Below, piece by piece: positions 19,719 to 30,304 of a DNA stretch of 64,000 nt (positions are counted from its first letter, which is position 1; each line of letters starts with the position of its first letter). A model generated the notes under the pieces. It searched no databases and was not told the DNA's origin. It was given only the letters and a program-made list of their open reading frames with translations. Origin of the DNA: Emiliania huxleyi CCMP1516 (Eukaryota > Haptophyta > Isochrysidales > Noelaerhabdaceae); contig NW_005202428.1 of NCBI RefSeq assembly GCF_000372725.1, positions 2,699,417 through 2,763,416 on the forward strand. Direction: 5' to 3'. A program made the position numbers and the translations under genes.

Positions 19719-19905
19719 CTGTTTTGGGTGCCGGAACATACAGTCACCGTCCGTAAACTCTCGCCCAACTGGACACGCACTCTCGCGCACGCGAAGCTTC
19801 CCTGTATGTAGATGTACAGTAGACCAGCCTCACATCGAGTCCATTCGCCCTGCGCCAGCCCTCCACAGTCCCGCTTGTGCGATCACGCGACGGCCTCGCA
19901 CGAGC

Positions 19906-20749
19906 TCAGGCGATCGAGGAGGCCTCCTCGACGTTGCTGTTGCCGTCGTTCTCGGTGACGGCGGCTGGCGACTTCGCCGGCGATTTGGAGGCCTTGGCTG
20001 GCTGCGGCGCGGCCTCGGAGGAGCGCTTCTCGCCCACGACAGCCTCCGGGTTCTTCGCCGCTTCTTCCATTGCGGGCGTTTCCGGCGACACGGGCGAGGC
20101 CCCCTCCACCGCCACTGGAGCCGCCTCGGTCGCCTGCTCGGACGACGCCTTGGCGTCGCCCTTCATCTTGTTGGCTGGCGAGGCCGTGTCCATCTCCTCC
20201 TTCTCCTCCGCCGGCGTCACGGGCTTGCAGTTGGGCGAATCGAGAGCGATCTCGACCATATTGCGTGCAAGGGCCGCAGAGGGCGTCGGCGGCTCGTCAG
20301 CGGTGGTGGCGGCGGTGTTCGACACCTGCGCAAGCACTCGAGCGGCGGGGTGGCGTCGGGTTATTGTGTGGGGGGGTGGCGGCAACCTGGCTATGCGTCG
20401 CGCGCAGGAGAGCGCTCGGGCGCGCGGAGTTCGGGCGTTCGGCGGGGCGGCGGGCGAGGGAAGGTGTGCGCGAGCCTCTTGCTTGGGCGCCGCGGGCTCG
20501 CCGGCGGACGGGGTGGGGTCGACGGTGGCGATCGACGTGTCCGCTGCGGGCGGCTCTGCGGCCTGCGGAAGTGAGTGGTGATGGGGCGTGAAGCTGCTTG
20601 GGTGCGATGCGTCGATCGTCGGTGACGCGCACGCAGGGGAGGGGTGCGTGGGTGTGTTGACGCGCCGGCTGCTTCTCGAGGCTCGTGGGCGGGGAGATCG
20701 TCTCCTCGACGGCGGCGGCCGGGATCATCGACTCGGTGGCAGAAGACAT
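19906..20749 (-). CDS. acidic, Ala/Pro/Glu/Lys-rich disordered protein, about three exons
   Basis: The ATG at 20747-20749 opens MSSATESMIPAAAVEETISP and SLEKQPA. A downstream exon (about 20555-20460) adds DTSIATVDPTPSAGEPAAPK, and the last exon (about 20340-19906) runs from VSNTAATTADEPPTPSAALA through ANKMKGDAKASSEQATEAAP to NSNVEEASSIA. The second intron would again be GC-AG (GAG|GCTCGC ... GCGCAG). The product is low in hydrophobic residues and built of Lys/Pro/Ala and Glu repeats (AKASKSPAKSPAA), recalling HMGN or linker-histone-like tails, but there is no defined domain. It may be a chromatin or stress-related disordered protein; this is inference. Confidence 0.5.
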
Positions 20750-22032
20750 GGTGCGAGCAGTTCAGTATTGTAGGAGGGCAGAGTGCTCGAGGCAAAACAA
20801 ATCGCGATGCGCGTCACTGGCTCTTCAACGCGCGCACTGGCTCTTTTCGACGCGCGAGCGCCACAAATTAGCCGCGCCAAACCGCGTCCCTAAACCCAAA
20901 GAACAAAACCAGCGCGCCTCGGAGTGGTCGTCCCGGTCCATGTCCCGCCATGTGCGGTGCCGCATGTGCGGTCCCGCGCAGGGCAAGATATTCTTGTTGT
21001 GGTTGGAATAAGCAACAAATCTCACACTGTCGCCACTCGAGGCGCGCAGACAGCTATTGTGCCAGGTAAGAGCGAATGGCGCGGTTCACGCCTCGCACAC
21101 AGAGAAGCGACCGGTGCTCTCGTCTGCATGTGGTGCTTTGGTGGGTCATCTCTCAGAGAGCGAGTGTATTTGGTCAAGGAGCCCCGCGTGCGCTCCGCTA
21201 CGCGGCCGCGCGCGCGACCCTGCGCGCAGGCGCTTTTGTGTGCGAGACACGCGCTCTCTCGCCGTCTCAAAAACCACACGCAACGTGGAAAGTGGATCGA
21301 ATAGAATGTGCGCAACAGCGCCTCGATAGAAGATTAGATACCGGAGGAGCCAGGAGCGGAGCGCCGCGCCGAAGGAAATTTGAGGGTTGAGGAGGGCTAG
21401 ATACGATTCATCAAGAGCTTGCTCCAACCCTAAGCAACACTCTCAGAGCCCACCCACTGCGCACTGCCCCCCCGCGTATAGGCCTATATGCCGCAATATG
21501 CGTCTCTACTTTTGCTAACAAGAAAAGGATGAAACGTACTGTACTGGTTTCTCGGTTCCGTTGGCCTTTGTAGGGAAGAACTTTGAATCCGTCAAAACGC
21601 CTGCTTGGGGCAGCTTTTCAGAAGCCGTCTGCTCCCCAAGTTGTCAACAGCAGGCGCTGCGGGCCGCCTCGCGCTCCCCGGCGCGCGCGCATGTGTCCGG
21701 GCTGCGGGTAGCGCCGGGGCGCTCTGCGCACGATCGAAATCACACGCTGGTCCCTCGTGTTTCCACGCCCCGGGGTGGTCCCGCGGCGGGTCTCCGGTCT
21801 CCGGACTCCGCGGCGGCCAGCAGTGAAAATCCAAACGATTAAATAAAAACCCACGCAGCACGCACTGGGCAGTGACCAGTGTCCGGGGCGTCCTGGCCGC
21901 CCCTGCAAAGGTAACGACAAAAGTTGTGCATTACCAACCCGCGGCAAGGCACCGCACCGAACCGAATATTCCAAAACGAAACGAACGAGACGCGTTCTTC
22001 CTCAGTAGTCTCCACCGCCGATGACGCCTTGA
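20750..22032. other. no supportable gene
   Basis: About 1.3 kb between divergent or tandem genes. Short frames only; one is the read-through after the FKBP stop at 22033. No RNA gene or clear repeat was seen. Confidence 0.4.
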
Positions 22033-23041
22033 TCACGTTTGATCGTTCGGGCTGCTCGGCGGGGCCGCACCGCCCATCGCGACTGCGCTCTCCGCTGCAG
22101 CCTCCGGCGCCGCATCCTGCGGCCTCAGGATCACGTCCAGCAGCAGGCCCGGCTCGTCGAGGCGCATCTCGTTCATGTACAGGTCCTACGGCGAGTGGTG
22201 TCTGCTGAGGTGCAGCCGGGAGAGGGGTCGCGCACCTCGTTTGTGCTGACGCGCCTTGAAGCGCGCGTATGCGTTGACGACATCCCCCTACGGCCAAGGT
22301 CCGAGAGAGGTGTCCGAGCTGTAGCCGAGAGCCCAGCCGAGAGGCAGCGCTCGACGCTTCCTGCTTGTCCCTCCACTCAAACCCGACCGGAGGCACAGGC
22401 AGCAGCGACCGAACTCCGACTCTGGCGGCGGTGTTGTCCTGCGGGCGGCGCAAGCAAGGGTCGGCTGCCGGTGTGCGCAGCCTGGCTGAGCGGGATGCGG
22501 CCACAGTGGAGGCGCGAGGAGGCCGCGCCTGGAAGACGCCTCGCCCGACGCCGTATCCAAGCTGCTGCGGAATGAGCACTCGGCGGATGCCGCCCGGCTT
22601 CATCGGAGGGATGCCGCCGCGGCCAAGGACGGCCATGTCGAGCCCCTCGATGACGCTCCCGTCCCCGAGCACCCACGAGAAGGGCTGCTGCGAGTCCTTT
22701 GTGCTGTAGATCTTCCCGCCGGCCATCGGAGTCACGCCAATGTTTCGCGTCATCATGTAATCGACCGTGACTCGCTCGCCGTCCCGCGGCACGCCGCCGA
22801 CGCCCTGCCGAATGTCTGCCCAGCGCAAACCACTCACATCCAGTGTGAGGTCGATGGCAGCCGCCGGAGACGGTCGCAGTGCCGCCGCCGCGGACACTGC
22901 CGCTGCGAAGGGCAAGCGCAAGGCGGTGCGCCTGTCGAGAAGGAGGTGTCCAGCGCTGCCGGCTGGAAGGCGATCGGACGTCGAGACAGCTGGAAGGCGA
23001 GAAGAAGAGAGAGAAAGAGCGGCGCATGAGAGCACGAGCAT
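22033..23041 (-). CDS. FKBP-type peptidyl-prolyl isomerase, thylakoid lumen
   Basis: The N-terminus (MLVLSCAALSLSSSRLPA) is a signal peptide followed by a Ser/Arg-rich transit region and a twin-arginine segment (DRRTALRLPFAAAVSAAAAL then RPSPAAA), the layout for lumen import into a secondary plastid. The FKBP core follows: GERVTVDYMMT, GSVIEGLDMAVLGRG, KPGGIRRVLIPQQLGYG. Exon 1 ends at 22550 and exon 2 starts at 22438, giving YG|DNTAARVGVRSLLPVPPV, the usual P-rich hairpin. The last exon ends DLYMNEMRLDEPGLLLDVIL and stops at 22033-22035. Between about 22370 and 22200 one or two further boundaries are unresolved. FKBPs isomerise X-Pro bonds; lumen members help assemble photosystem complexes. 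The substrate pocket is only partly conserved (WVLGDGSVIEG is normal), so activity is uncertain. Confidence 0.8.
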
Positions 23042-23907
23042 TCTCTTTGCGCCTTGCGCATTTTTTGTTTGAGAGCGCCTTCGTTGTTAATAGTACAAAC
23101 CCAATGGTCCTCTGCGAGCGGTCCTTCGTTGCAGTCGCACACACTCACACGCCACGCCTCACCGCGCGCCCACCCGCTGCCCCGCCCAGGCGGGAAAGAG
23201 ATGAGGAGATGGGACAGCAAAGGAGGAAGCCCAAACACGTATGGGAGGGTTCAGTAATGCGTCACGCTGCCCGGCGTTTCTCACTCTCCGGGACAGCCCC
23301 GCCCTTGTGAGGCAGGAAAGTGACGGCTACCCCGTACGCCCTGCGGCCTGCTACTCCGACGCCGACCGCCCATTCCCCCCTCCTCGATCCCTCCTCGAAT
23401 TCTTCGGCCCCGACAAGCCACCCGACGTTGGGCCCCCGCCCTGCACGCCCCTGCCCCTCGCCGCCCCGCGCACACACCCTGGCCCGACACGCACATACAA
23501 GACAAACCCGGCGTCCTGCTCTCAAAAGAAAAGAAAAAATGGGAAGGAGGAGACCAGCGGGGGAGACTCCCCGCCTAATGCAACACCCCAGAGAGGGGCT
23601 GCCATCGCCGAAGCTGTGCCTAAGCATAACTCCCAAACCCGCAGCGGCCCGGGGGGCCTTGGGGGCAGCCTGCCGGACCGCTGTTGCACGGGGCCAAGCC
23701 CCAGAAGATGAGAGTAGTTGATGGATCGGGCTGTCGACCGTGCCTCCCCCCTTTTCGTCAGAGTGGGACCTACGCCGCGCCGGGTAAGGGGCGCGCCCGG
23801 TCCTCGACGGAGCCGCGCGCCCCAAACGACCCAGGCGGCGAGTAGTCGTCCTCGAACCTTCGACTCGTAGTCGCCCGTGGTCAGCGCCCCTCCTCCCTCG
23901 CCCGTCC
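23042..23907. other. no supportable gene
   Basis: Long overlapping frames exist on both strands (for example 23262-24137 minus) but they are arginine/glycine- or proline-rich shadows. The stretch 23560-23800 has a run of GGGGGAGACTCCCC-type GC blocks and no recognisable product. Confidence 0.35.
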
Positions 23908-24210
23908 CTACTCATACTGCTCTCGAGGCGCCCGCGGCATCTCGCCGCCCATCTTCGGCCACGCGTTGTAGTCGAAGATAACGGCGTTGCGCCTCGCGAC
24001 GATGGTCGAGTGCACTTGCAGGAAGCGCTTGCGCTCGCTACTGACCCGCCATCGTTCGCTGTCGGAGGACGCCTTAGCGGCCTTGATGTCGAAGTTGGTG
24101 TTGAACCACGTCGCCGCCTCGTGCCCGATGCCGCCACGCGTGCTCGCCGCCCACGTCATAAAGTCGCAGTTCTTGGCGTCGCACGCCGCTGCCTTGGCCT
24201 TCCGCTTTTT
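23908..24210 (-). CDS. hypothetical C-terminal exon, possibly repeat-derived
   Basis: The minus frame ending at 23908 reads KNCDFMTWAASTRGGIGHEA, ATWFNTNFDIKAAKASSDSE, RWRVSSERKRFLQVHSTIVA and VIFDYNAWPKMGGEMPR. The balanced composition suggests a real, formerly expressed protein. Upstream in the same frame lies TPILATQRGQRI, encoded by a segment (about 24236-24300) that is found inverted at 42309-42350 beside a LINE-type remnant. The exon may therefore belong to a mobile element family. Not recognised. Confidence 0.35.
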   Translation of the reverse strand, partial: KKRKAKAAACDAKNCDFMTWAASTRGGIGHEAATWFNTNFDIKAAKASSDSERWRVSSERKRFLQVHSTIVARRNAVIFDYNAWPKMGGEMPRAPREQYE

Positions 24211-24410
24211 TTGTCCTTTTTTCCTCTCTCGAGGTGCTCGAGGTGGATACTCGAGTATCCTTTGGCCGCGTTGGGTAGCGAGGATTGGTGTAACCCGAGC
24301 CACATTTGGGAGAGAGATTTTTGAAGACCAACAAGAAATCACGACCCCACAGTGATTTGGGCTCGGCAGCTTGTTCGTTCGCCCTCAGCCGAAGCTGGGG
24401 CCGGTCCCGT

Positions 24411-25302
24411 CCTGAGGGAGGGTGTAGAGGATGTAGAGTGTAGAGCGCTGTAGAGCTGTAGAGATGTAGAGCGCTCTAGAGCGCTGTAGAGCTGTAGAGC
24501 TCTACATCCGCCGCGGGACGAAGTGCCTGCGTTGTAGAGCGATGTAGAGGCGCTCTACTCGAGTACAACGTGAAATCTCTACAACAAACTCTACATCATA
24601 AGCGGCGAACGAGGCACGGTCGCTCTCCGACATGAGGCGCGTTGCACTTGCCAGTGCTGCCCTGGCCTTCTGTCTGCCCGCCCAATGGGTGGGAGGTGCC
24701 TCTGCTGCTATGGCATGCCTCACGGCTGCGACTGGCCGGCGCCTCGGCGCGTCAGCTCGGCTCGGCGTAGCGATCGTGGCCAGCGCAACTCGCCTGGACT
24801 CAACGCTCAGCCAGGAGCTCCCGCACGCGCTGGCGCGAGTCATGGCGCATGCAACGCTCAACAATGATCGCCTCGCCTCGGCAGATGCGACCGTCCTCGC
24901 AGCCGACAGTCCACCGCCTGCTAAAGGAGCACACTGCGACGAATGCGGCACCGGCCGACCGGCGACGCATGGCAGGCTGGTCATGACGCAGTTATAGGGT
25001 GTTGTGTGCTGTCAGAGTGACTCTCTGTGTGTCAGGGATAGTCAGGGCCGTCCATCAGAGCTCCAGTAAGCTCAGAGACACCCCATTAGTGCGACTCGAC
25101 CTCTTTGAGTGGCACTGCCTTCCCGGCGGTTTGGCTGTAGAGCCTCTACAACAAACTCTGCAGCAAAATCGCGCTCTACATCGCTCTACAACGCAGGCAC
25201 TTCGTCCCGCGGCGGATGTAGAGCTCTACAGCTCTACAGCGCTCTACATCTCTACAGCTCTACAGCGCTCTACACTCTACATCCTCTACACCCTCCCTCA
25301 GG
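24411..25302. mobile_element. foldback element with about 150-bp inverted arms
   Basis: The left arm starts CCTGAGGGAGGGTGTAGAGG (24411) and continues with many GTAGAGC units to CCGCGGGACGAAGTGCCTGC and GTTGTAGAGCGATGTAGAG (about 24560). The right arm (about 25145-25302) is its reverse complement and ends CCCTCCCTCAGG. The arms are nearly identical apart from one extra GCGCTCTAGA unit on the left. TCCCGT flanks both ends (24405-24410 and 25303-25308), a 6-bp target duplication. The centre (about 24600-25140) has an open plus frame (24632-24997, MRRVALASAALAFCLPAQWV) with a signal-like start and no known domain. Element length is 892 bp. Confidence 0.75.
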
Positions 25303-25448
25303 TCCCGTAGCCGAGAGAGCCCGCGCCGATGAGTTCGACGCGGTCGGGAGGCCTTGCGAAGAGGCCAGCGAGGTGGCGATCGCTGTACTTCATGGTCGTC
25401 ATCAGTATTTGTCGGCTCTCTCTGTCTTTATCCTGCCACTCTCGCCTC

Positions 25449-26247
25449 GCGGCCTGGGTTCCGGCTCCTACCCAGATAGGGGGTCTGTCCACCCCGTAGA
25501 CCCTACTGTCCACTATGAAAGTGTGAACAGGTGGGAGCAGCAGCTTCTGACCACGGCGCCGCAGGCGCCTGTTGATAGGTCCAGGTGATAGCCCTGGATA
25601 GGCAATGCATACGCCTCACTGGGCCTTAGATCGCCCGACCGCGTCCCGGTGCTCTGCCGTCGGATTTGTGACGCCGCCGCACCGCGCCGCGGCCGGGGGC
25701 CCTCCGGAGGCCGAGGATGGCCGTGGCGGACCAGGACGAGCTCTGGGAGGTGGAGTGTCAGTGAGTATATTGTAGAGACTGACCATGTGCACAATATCTC
25801 TCACTCTAGCTAAGCCAGGGGAGGCGATGCCGGGGCCGTACAGCAGCTTGACGGTGCTTCGCCGGCGTGCGTCCCGGAGCGGTGCCGGACGGGGGACCAG
25901 GGGAGGAAAACGGAGGGCAGCGCCGACGCCGCTCTGATTCGACTTTTAACTTCAAACAAAGACAGTCGCACGCGCCGCAGTGCGGCGCGTGCGACTGTCA
26001 GGAGCGGATCCGTCAGTTAGTCGTGCTCACGCCGGGATCGTGCCCTCCGCAACCTGGGCAGACTTTCGCCTTGGACAGTATGGCTATGCAATAGGTAGGT
26101 AGGTCCGGTTTTGACCGCCCCAGAGGGCCCCGCAATAGGTAGGTACCCCCTATTTTCCTCTTTTTTCGCTTCGCTGCGCGCGGCCCGGGGACAGGTAGAT
26201 AGGTAGGGCGTTTTGGTGCGGGCAGACCCCTATCTGGGTAGGAATCC
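25449..26247. mobile_element. MITE-family ends in inverted orientation, about 800 bp apart
   Basis: The left block 25448-25480 (GGTTCCGGCTCCTACCCAGA then TAGGGGGTCTG) and the right block 26222-26248 (CAGACCCCTATCTGGGTAGG) are the two ends of the 13.95-kb MITE family. The right 170 bp (26080-26247) is the reverse complement of the MITE body, including the TTCGCTTCGCTGCGC block and GTCCGGTTTTGACCGCCCC. The middle has a perfect hairpin and no gene. It could be one long member or two partial ones facing each other. Its end lies 15 bp before the ATG of the PAO-like gene. Confidence 0.6.
25961..25999. other. perfect 18-bp hairpin with 3-nt loop
   Basis: GACAGTCGCACGCGCCGC (25961-25978) is followed by AGT and the exact reverse complement (25982-25999). 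Such a GC-rich stem would be very stable in RNA or single-stranded DNA. It lies inside the interval bounded by MITE ends. There is no U-run after it, so it is not a typical terminator. Confidence 0.75.
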
Positions 26248-26262
26248 TACACACGTGTGTAT

Positions 26263-28151
26263 ATGCTGCACGCATTCCTCGCCGCATGCGCCTTTCGCTC
26301 TCCCGGCGTTCGTCCTCCCGCCACTCTGACCTCACGCAGCGGCGCTGGCCCTCCAACCGTGCGCATGTTCGCCGCCGACGCGAGCGCGGCCGAGGTCAGC
26401 AGCGACGCACCGGCACAGCTCCGACCTCAGCACGAGCTCGCCAAGGCGTGGTGGCCCGTGATCCTCACGCATGGGCTCGACCGCTCGCGTCCTCACCCGG
26501 TGCAGCTGCTCGGCCAGAGCCTCGTCGTGTGGCACGACGGCGCGGCGTGGCGCTGCTTCGCCGACGCGTGCGCCCACCGGTTCGCTCCTCTGTCTGAGGG
26601 CCGCGTCGAGGGCGGCTGCCTGCAGTGCAGCTACCACGGCTGGTCGTTTGACGGCGGCGGCGGCTGCGCACGCGTCCCGCAGGCGCAGCAGCCCCACGCC
26701 GCCGGCGAGCGAGCCCGTGTCGGCGCCTTTCAGACGCGCGAGGAGGCGGGCATGCTTTGGGTGTGGGGCGACGCCGCCTCCACCGCGGCCGAGGCGGAGG
26801 CGGCGCTGCCGCTCCCCCTCTCGCCGCTCCTGCGCCAGCTTTGCGAGCGATCCCCCGCCGCCGGCTTCCAGCGCGACCTGCCCTACGGCTACGAGCTGCT
26901 CGGCGAGAACCTGCTCGACGTCTCCCACCTGCCCTTCTCCCACCACGGCGTCGGAGGGCTCGCGCGGGAGGCGGGCGGATCGCTCGAGCTCCGCCCGCTC
27001 CCGCCCTCGCCGCCCGCGCCCGGGGCGGCCCGCTTCTCGGCGGCGGTCCTGCAGCCCGCGCGGGACGACCCGGTGCTCAAGGGGATGGCGGCCGCCTTCC
27101 CGTCGGCGAGCGAACCTTCCGAGAACCTTCCGAGACAGCCCGAGAACGCTTCCGAGACACGCCCGCGCGGCACTGCGACCCGAGACCCCTCCTCCCCGCC
27201 CCCGTGCTTCCCACAGATGGTCGACTCCGCCGCCGCGTCGGTTAACATCTCCTTCTTCGCGCCGCAACACGTCCGGTACGAGCGGCGGCCGAGGCCGGGC
27301 GCCGCGGCCAACGTGGAGCTCTTCCTCTGCCCCACAGCCCAAGGCCGCTCGCGCGTCTTCCTCTTCAACGCCTTTGCCGCCGGCGCGCGCCCCGCCGTGC
27401 CCGCGTCGCGGATGGCGCGGCTGCTGCTCTCCAAGGCTGTTGGCGCGGTTCGGCGCCTCCTGGTCGGCGGGCCGCCGCCGCGCAGCTTCGGCGCGCCAGG
27501 CACCGTCGCGGACCACATGCTGTCGCACCTCATCTTCGACGGCGACGGCATCTTCCTGCACTACCAGGGCCAGCGGATGGCCGAGCGCGGCCTGAGCTTC
27601 CGCGACTACTTTACGCCCACCTCGGCAGGCGCGCTCGTGCTGCGCTTCCTAGACACTTCCTAGACACTTCCTAGACACTTCCTAGACACTTCACCTCGCC
27701 CACCTCGGCAGACGCGCTCGTGCTGCGCTTCCGCACCTGGCTCTCCTCGGCACGGCGCGGGAGCGACCCGGCGGTCGCGGCGGCCGCGGGCAGCGAGGCG
27801 GGCGAGACGGGCGAGGCGGGCGAGCGCGGCGGGTACGGCCGCAGCCTCGAGCGGGCCCAGCTGCTCGACCGGTACGACAGCCACACGCGCCACTGCGCCG
27901 TCTGCTCCGCGGAGCTCGATCGCGTGCGTGCAGCCGCCAAGCTCTGCAAGCGGCTCGGCGAGGCGTGCATCGCGCTCGCGGGCGGCGTGCTCGCCGCGGC
28001 TCTCGGCGGCGCCGCGTCGCCGCGCGTCGCGGGCAGTGCGCTCGCGGGCGGTGCGCTCGCGCTATGGCGCCTCGAGAGGGCGCAGGCGCAGCTGCATCGG
28101 GAAGCAGCGGCTTTCATATTCGTCGATTATGTGCACGCCGACCGGGACTGA
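26263..28151 (+). CDS. pheophorbide a oxygenase-like Rieske monooxygenase
   Basis: Starts at ATG 26263 with a signal-like leader (MLHAFLAACAFRSPG). The Rieske site is CAHRFAPLSEG ... CLQCSYHGWSFDGGG (CxH, CxxH) and the mononuclear iron site is ENLLDVSHLPFSHHG (N/D..H....H). The C-terminal exon has LLDRYDSHTRHCAVC, the CxxC motif typical of PAO/PTC52/TIC55 relatives, then a hydrophobic region (residues like ACIALAGGVLAAALGG) for membrane anchoring. PAO opens the chlorin ring during chlorophyll breakdown in the plastid envelope; related oxygenases act on chlorophyllide. Exon 1 ends at 27628 and exon 2 starts at 27712: the 83-bp GC-AG intron lies between two copies of CCACCTCGGCAG(G/A)CGCGC. A second possible GC-AG intron (27106-27216, 111 bp, frame-neutral) holds GAACCTTCCGA repeats. 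Without it the protein is complete but has an odd Pro/Arg insert. Confidence 0.8.
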
Positions 28152-28812
28152 GCCTCGAGCTGGCCTGGGGCCCTCCCCGGTCTAAACTCCAATCCTCATC
28201 GCACGTGGCACAGAGCTGCGCGTTTTGATCGAATACAGAGAATGCAGGAGCCCGCGCATGTGTGTGCTTGCAGCGTGACCCTCCCTGCCTCCCTGTGGAC
28301 TCTGCCTGTCTATCTCTACTATGTATGATGGGCGAGGATACTGGTAAATGGGATCGCACGCATGTGTCCGCCCGCCCCCTGGATCTTCACAATCCGCCGT
28401 CCCCTCACCCCTCGTCACAACCGACAGAAGAGCGGCAAGAGTTGAGGGGGCTTGTGGCATGTGGCTGCTGCTTCGGCTGCGCCCTGCGGCTCCACGAGAA
28501 CTCTGTTGACTGTTGTATGTGTAAAAAACTCTAAAAGAGTGAGGGCGAAGAGAAATTTCGTGTGTGGGGGGGGGGGGGTAACAGGAAACGATCGGAGAAA
28601 CGCGATATTCGGAACCGGAAACACATATGAGCAAGACGTCGAATAGGAAACGAGACAGGCACGCACGTCCTATCTATAGGCTATAGTATTACTGCGTCGC
28701 AGCGCCTCGGCACGTCGTAAGTTCGGTACGATGTGTTCTACCCATCCACCACCCAAGTCGAGCCACGAGCGGCCGCGCAGTTGTGTGAAGCGTTGGGCGT
28801 CCAAAGAAGCTC
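28152..28812. other. no gene seen (convergent gene ends)
   Basis: Spacer between the ends of the PAO-like gene (+) and the esterase (-). Contains a G run near 28566-28577. Short frames only. Confidence 0.45.
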
Positions 28813-30304
28813 CTATTTCATCATCTTGTTCCCCACCAGCGCCATGGCCTCCCCGTGTGAGAGCTTTGCAATCCCCCACTTCTCGAGGCAGCCCTCTGCC
28901 ACGCCCTGCATGTGCGCGCTCAGCCCCGCATCCATCGGGTCCGAGCCCCGCAGGTGGCGTGTTATGTGCTTGATGGCGAAGTCGACCGCGTACATGTCTC
29001 TCGCCCACGCGTCAGACCCGATGTGGGTGCCTATTCACGCGACACGCTCGTGCGAAGATACTCCACATCTCGCGTGGGAGTCGGTGATGGCACCGTGCAA
29101 CCCAAGACGATACTCGTGCTCAATGCCGCTGTCCGCAAGCACGCGATGGAGCATCTCGGCGCCCGCGTACGGGTAGAGCTCATCTCGGCCGCCGCAATCG
29201 ATTAGGATCTTCGTGCCGTGCTCCTTGAGAGCCTGCTGCGCCGCCGGGTTGCTCGCGATCGAGATGGCGTTGTTGGCGTGGAAGTCGTCCTCGTTGAGCA
29301 CCCCGTCCTGCGGTGAGGTGAGGCAAGGTCAGGGTCTTTCCACGCGCAGGAATGGGGGCGGGCAGTGCGTGCGTGTCGCCCTCCTTATCGGCGAAGACGA
29401 CGAGCTCGTTCGCCCAGGAGAGGGGCACATTCGGGTGCTCGAGGTAGAGGTCGGCCGCCTTTGCGGTGGGTGTGATGGCTGCCGAGAGGCCACACACCAC
29501 ACCGAACACGTCGGGGTGCTTGAGCCCGAAGCGCAGCGCACCCTGGCCGGCCGAGCTGATACCCGTGATGGCAACTTCTGCTGGGTTATCGGAGCCAACG
29601 TTGAAGTGTTCCCGAACGTGCGGCAGCAGCTCTTTGACGGTGAACGTCTCCCAGTTTGCGCTCCCGTTCGTCCAGTCCGACCACCGCCCGCAAGTGTTGG
29701 ACAACTCCGCCATCTGAGGGTGGCCTGCGCAGGTGGCGCACAGCAAGGCAAGCGGCAAATTGGCAGCCTAGTGGCAGGACGGCTCCTTGCACCAATGACG
29801 CGGACAGAGAGCGTGCGACAACAATCGAGGCCACCTTTGCACGGCTCATGATGCCGCTGACCTGGCTCTTGCTCAGGTCGGACGGGTCCATGAAGCCAAA
29901 GACCTATTGAGGCGCGCACGGGCAGCACACAAGACTCACACACGGGGCGGCGGTGGGTGGGGCATGGACGCATCAATGCAGTAGGCAGCGGCGGGAGCGG
30001 GATGCATCGGCAGCGGGCCGGGAACCTGCTGCGGCTCCAGGATCATTGTATCCGGCATACCAGGTCCAGCGAGGCAAACCAGCAGCGGATGCCCGCCCTC
30101 CTTGTCGGGGTCGTACGCCTCGGGCAGCACGAGCGTGAACGGCACCTCTCCAGAGAAGCCCTCGTATGTGATCTGGGCCGTCTTAAGCGTCCCCCGGTGC
30201 ACGGTGAAGGGCATCCCAGAGTAGCCCGCCGCCGCATACATCGAGCGGGACGCGGCGCGTAGGACAGCAGCCGTACGTCGGCTGCGATGCGGGAGCATGA
30301 GCAT
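28813..30304 (-). CDS. alpha/beta-hydrolase (esterase D-like), five exons
   Basis: Exon A (30304-30026) encodes YEGFSGEVPFTLVLPEAYDP and HPLLVCLAGPG; exon B (from 29903) VFGFMDPSDLSKSQVSGIMS; exon C (about 29720-29380) WSDWTNGSANWETFTVKELL and the nucleophile elbow ITGISSAGQGALRFGLKHPD; exon D (to 29094) GTKILIDCGGRDELYPYAGA; exon E (29030-28813) THIGSDAWARDMYAVDFAIK. The candidate triad is Ser in GISSAG, Asp in GGRDELY or a nearby acid, and His in GTHIGSD. This is the putative-esterase/S-formylglutathione hydrolase superfamily layout. The D/E intron (29031-29093) is GT-AG and restores HG|THIGSD; the B/C and C/D borders probably use GC donors but are less certain. Start at 30304 (MLMLPHRSRRTAAVL) gives a short basic presequence that could target an organelle. 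Substrate unknown. Confidence 0.7.

Noticed and set aside
21839..22032. Extension of the FKBP frame past the family end to 21839
   Set aside because: The FKBP frame read through unspliced introns; the natural C-terminus (DVILRPQD...) lies in another frame and stops at 22033.
26332..27561. 409-codon minus-strand frame opposite the PAO-like gene
   Set aside because: It is the antisense shadow of a clear Rieske oxygenase in GC-rich DNA.
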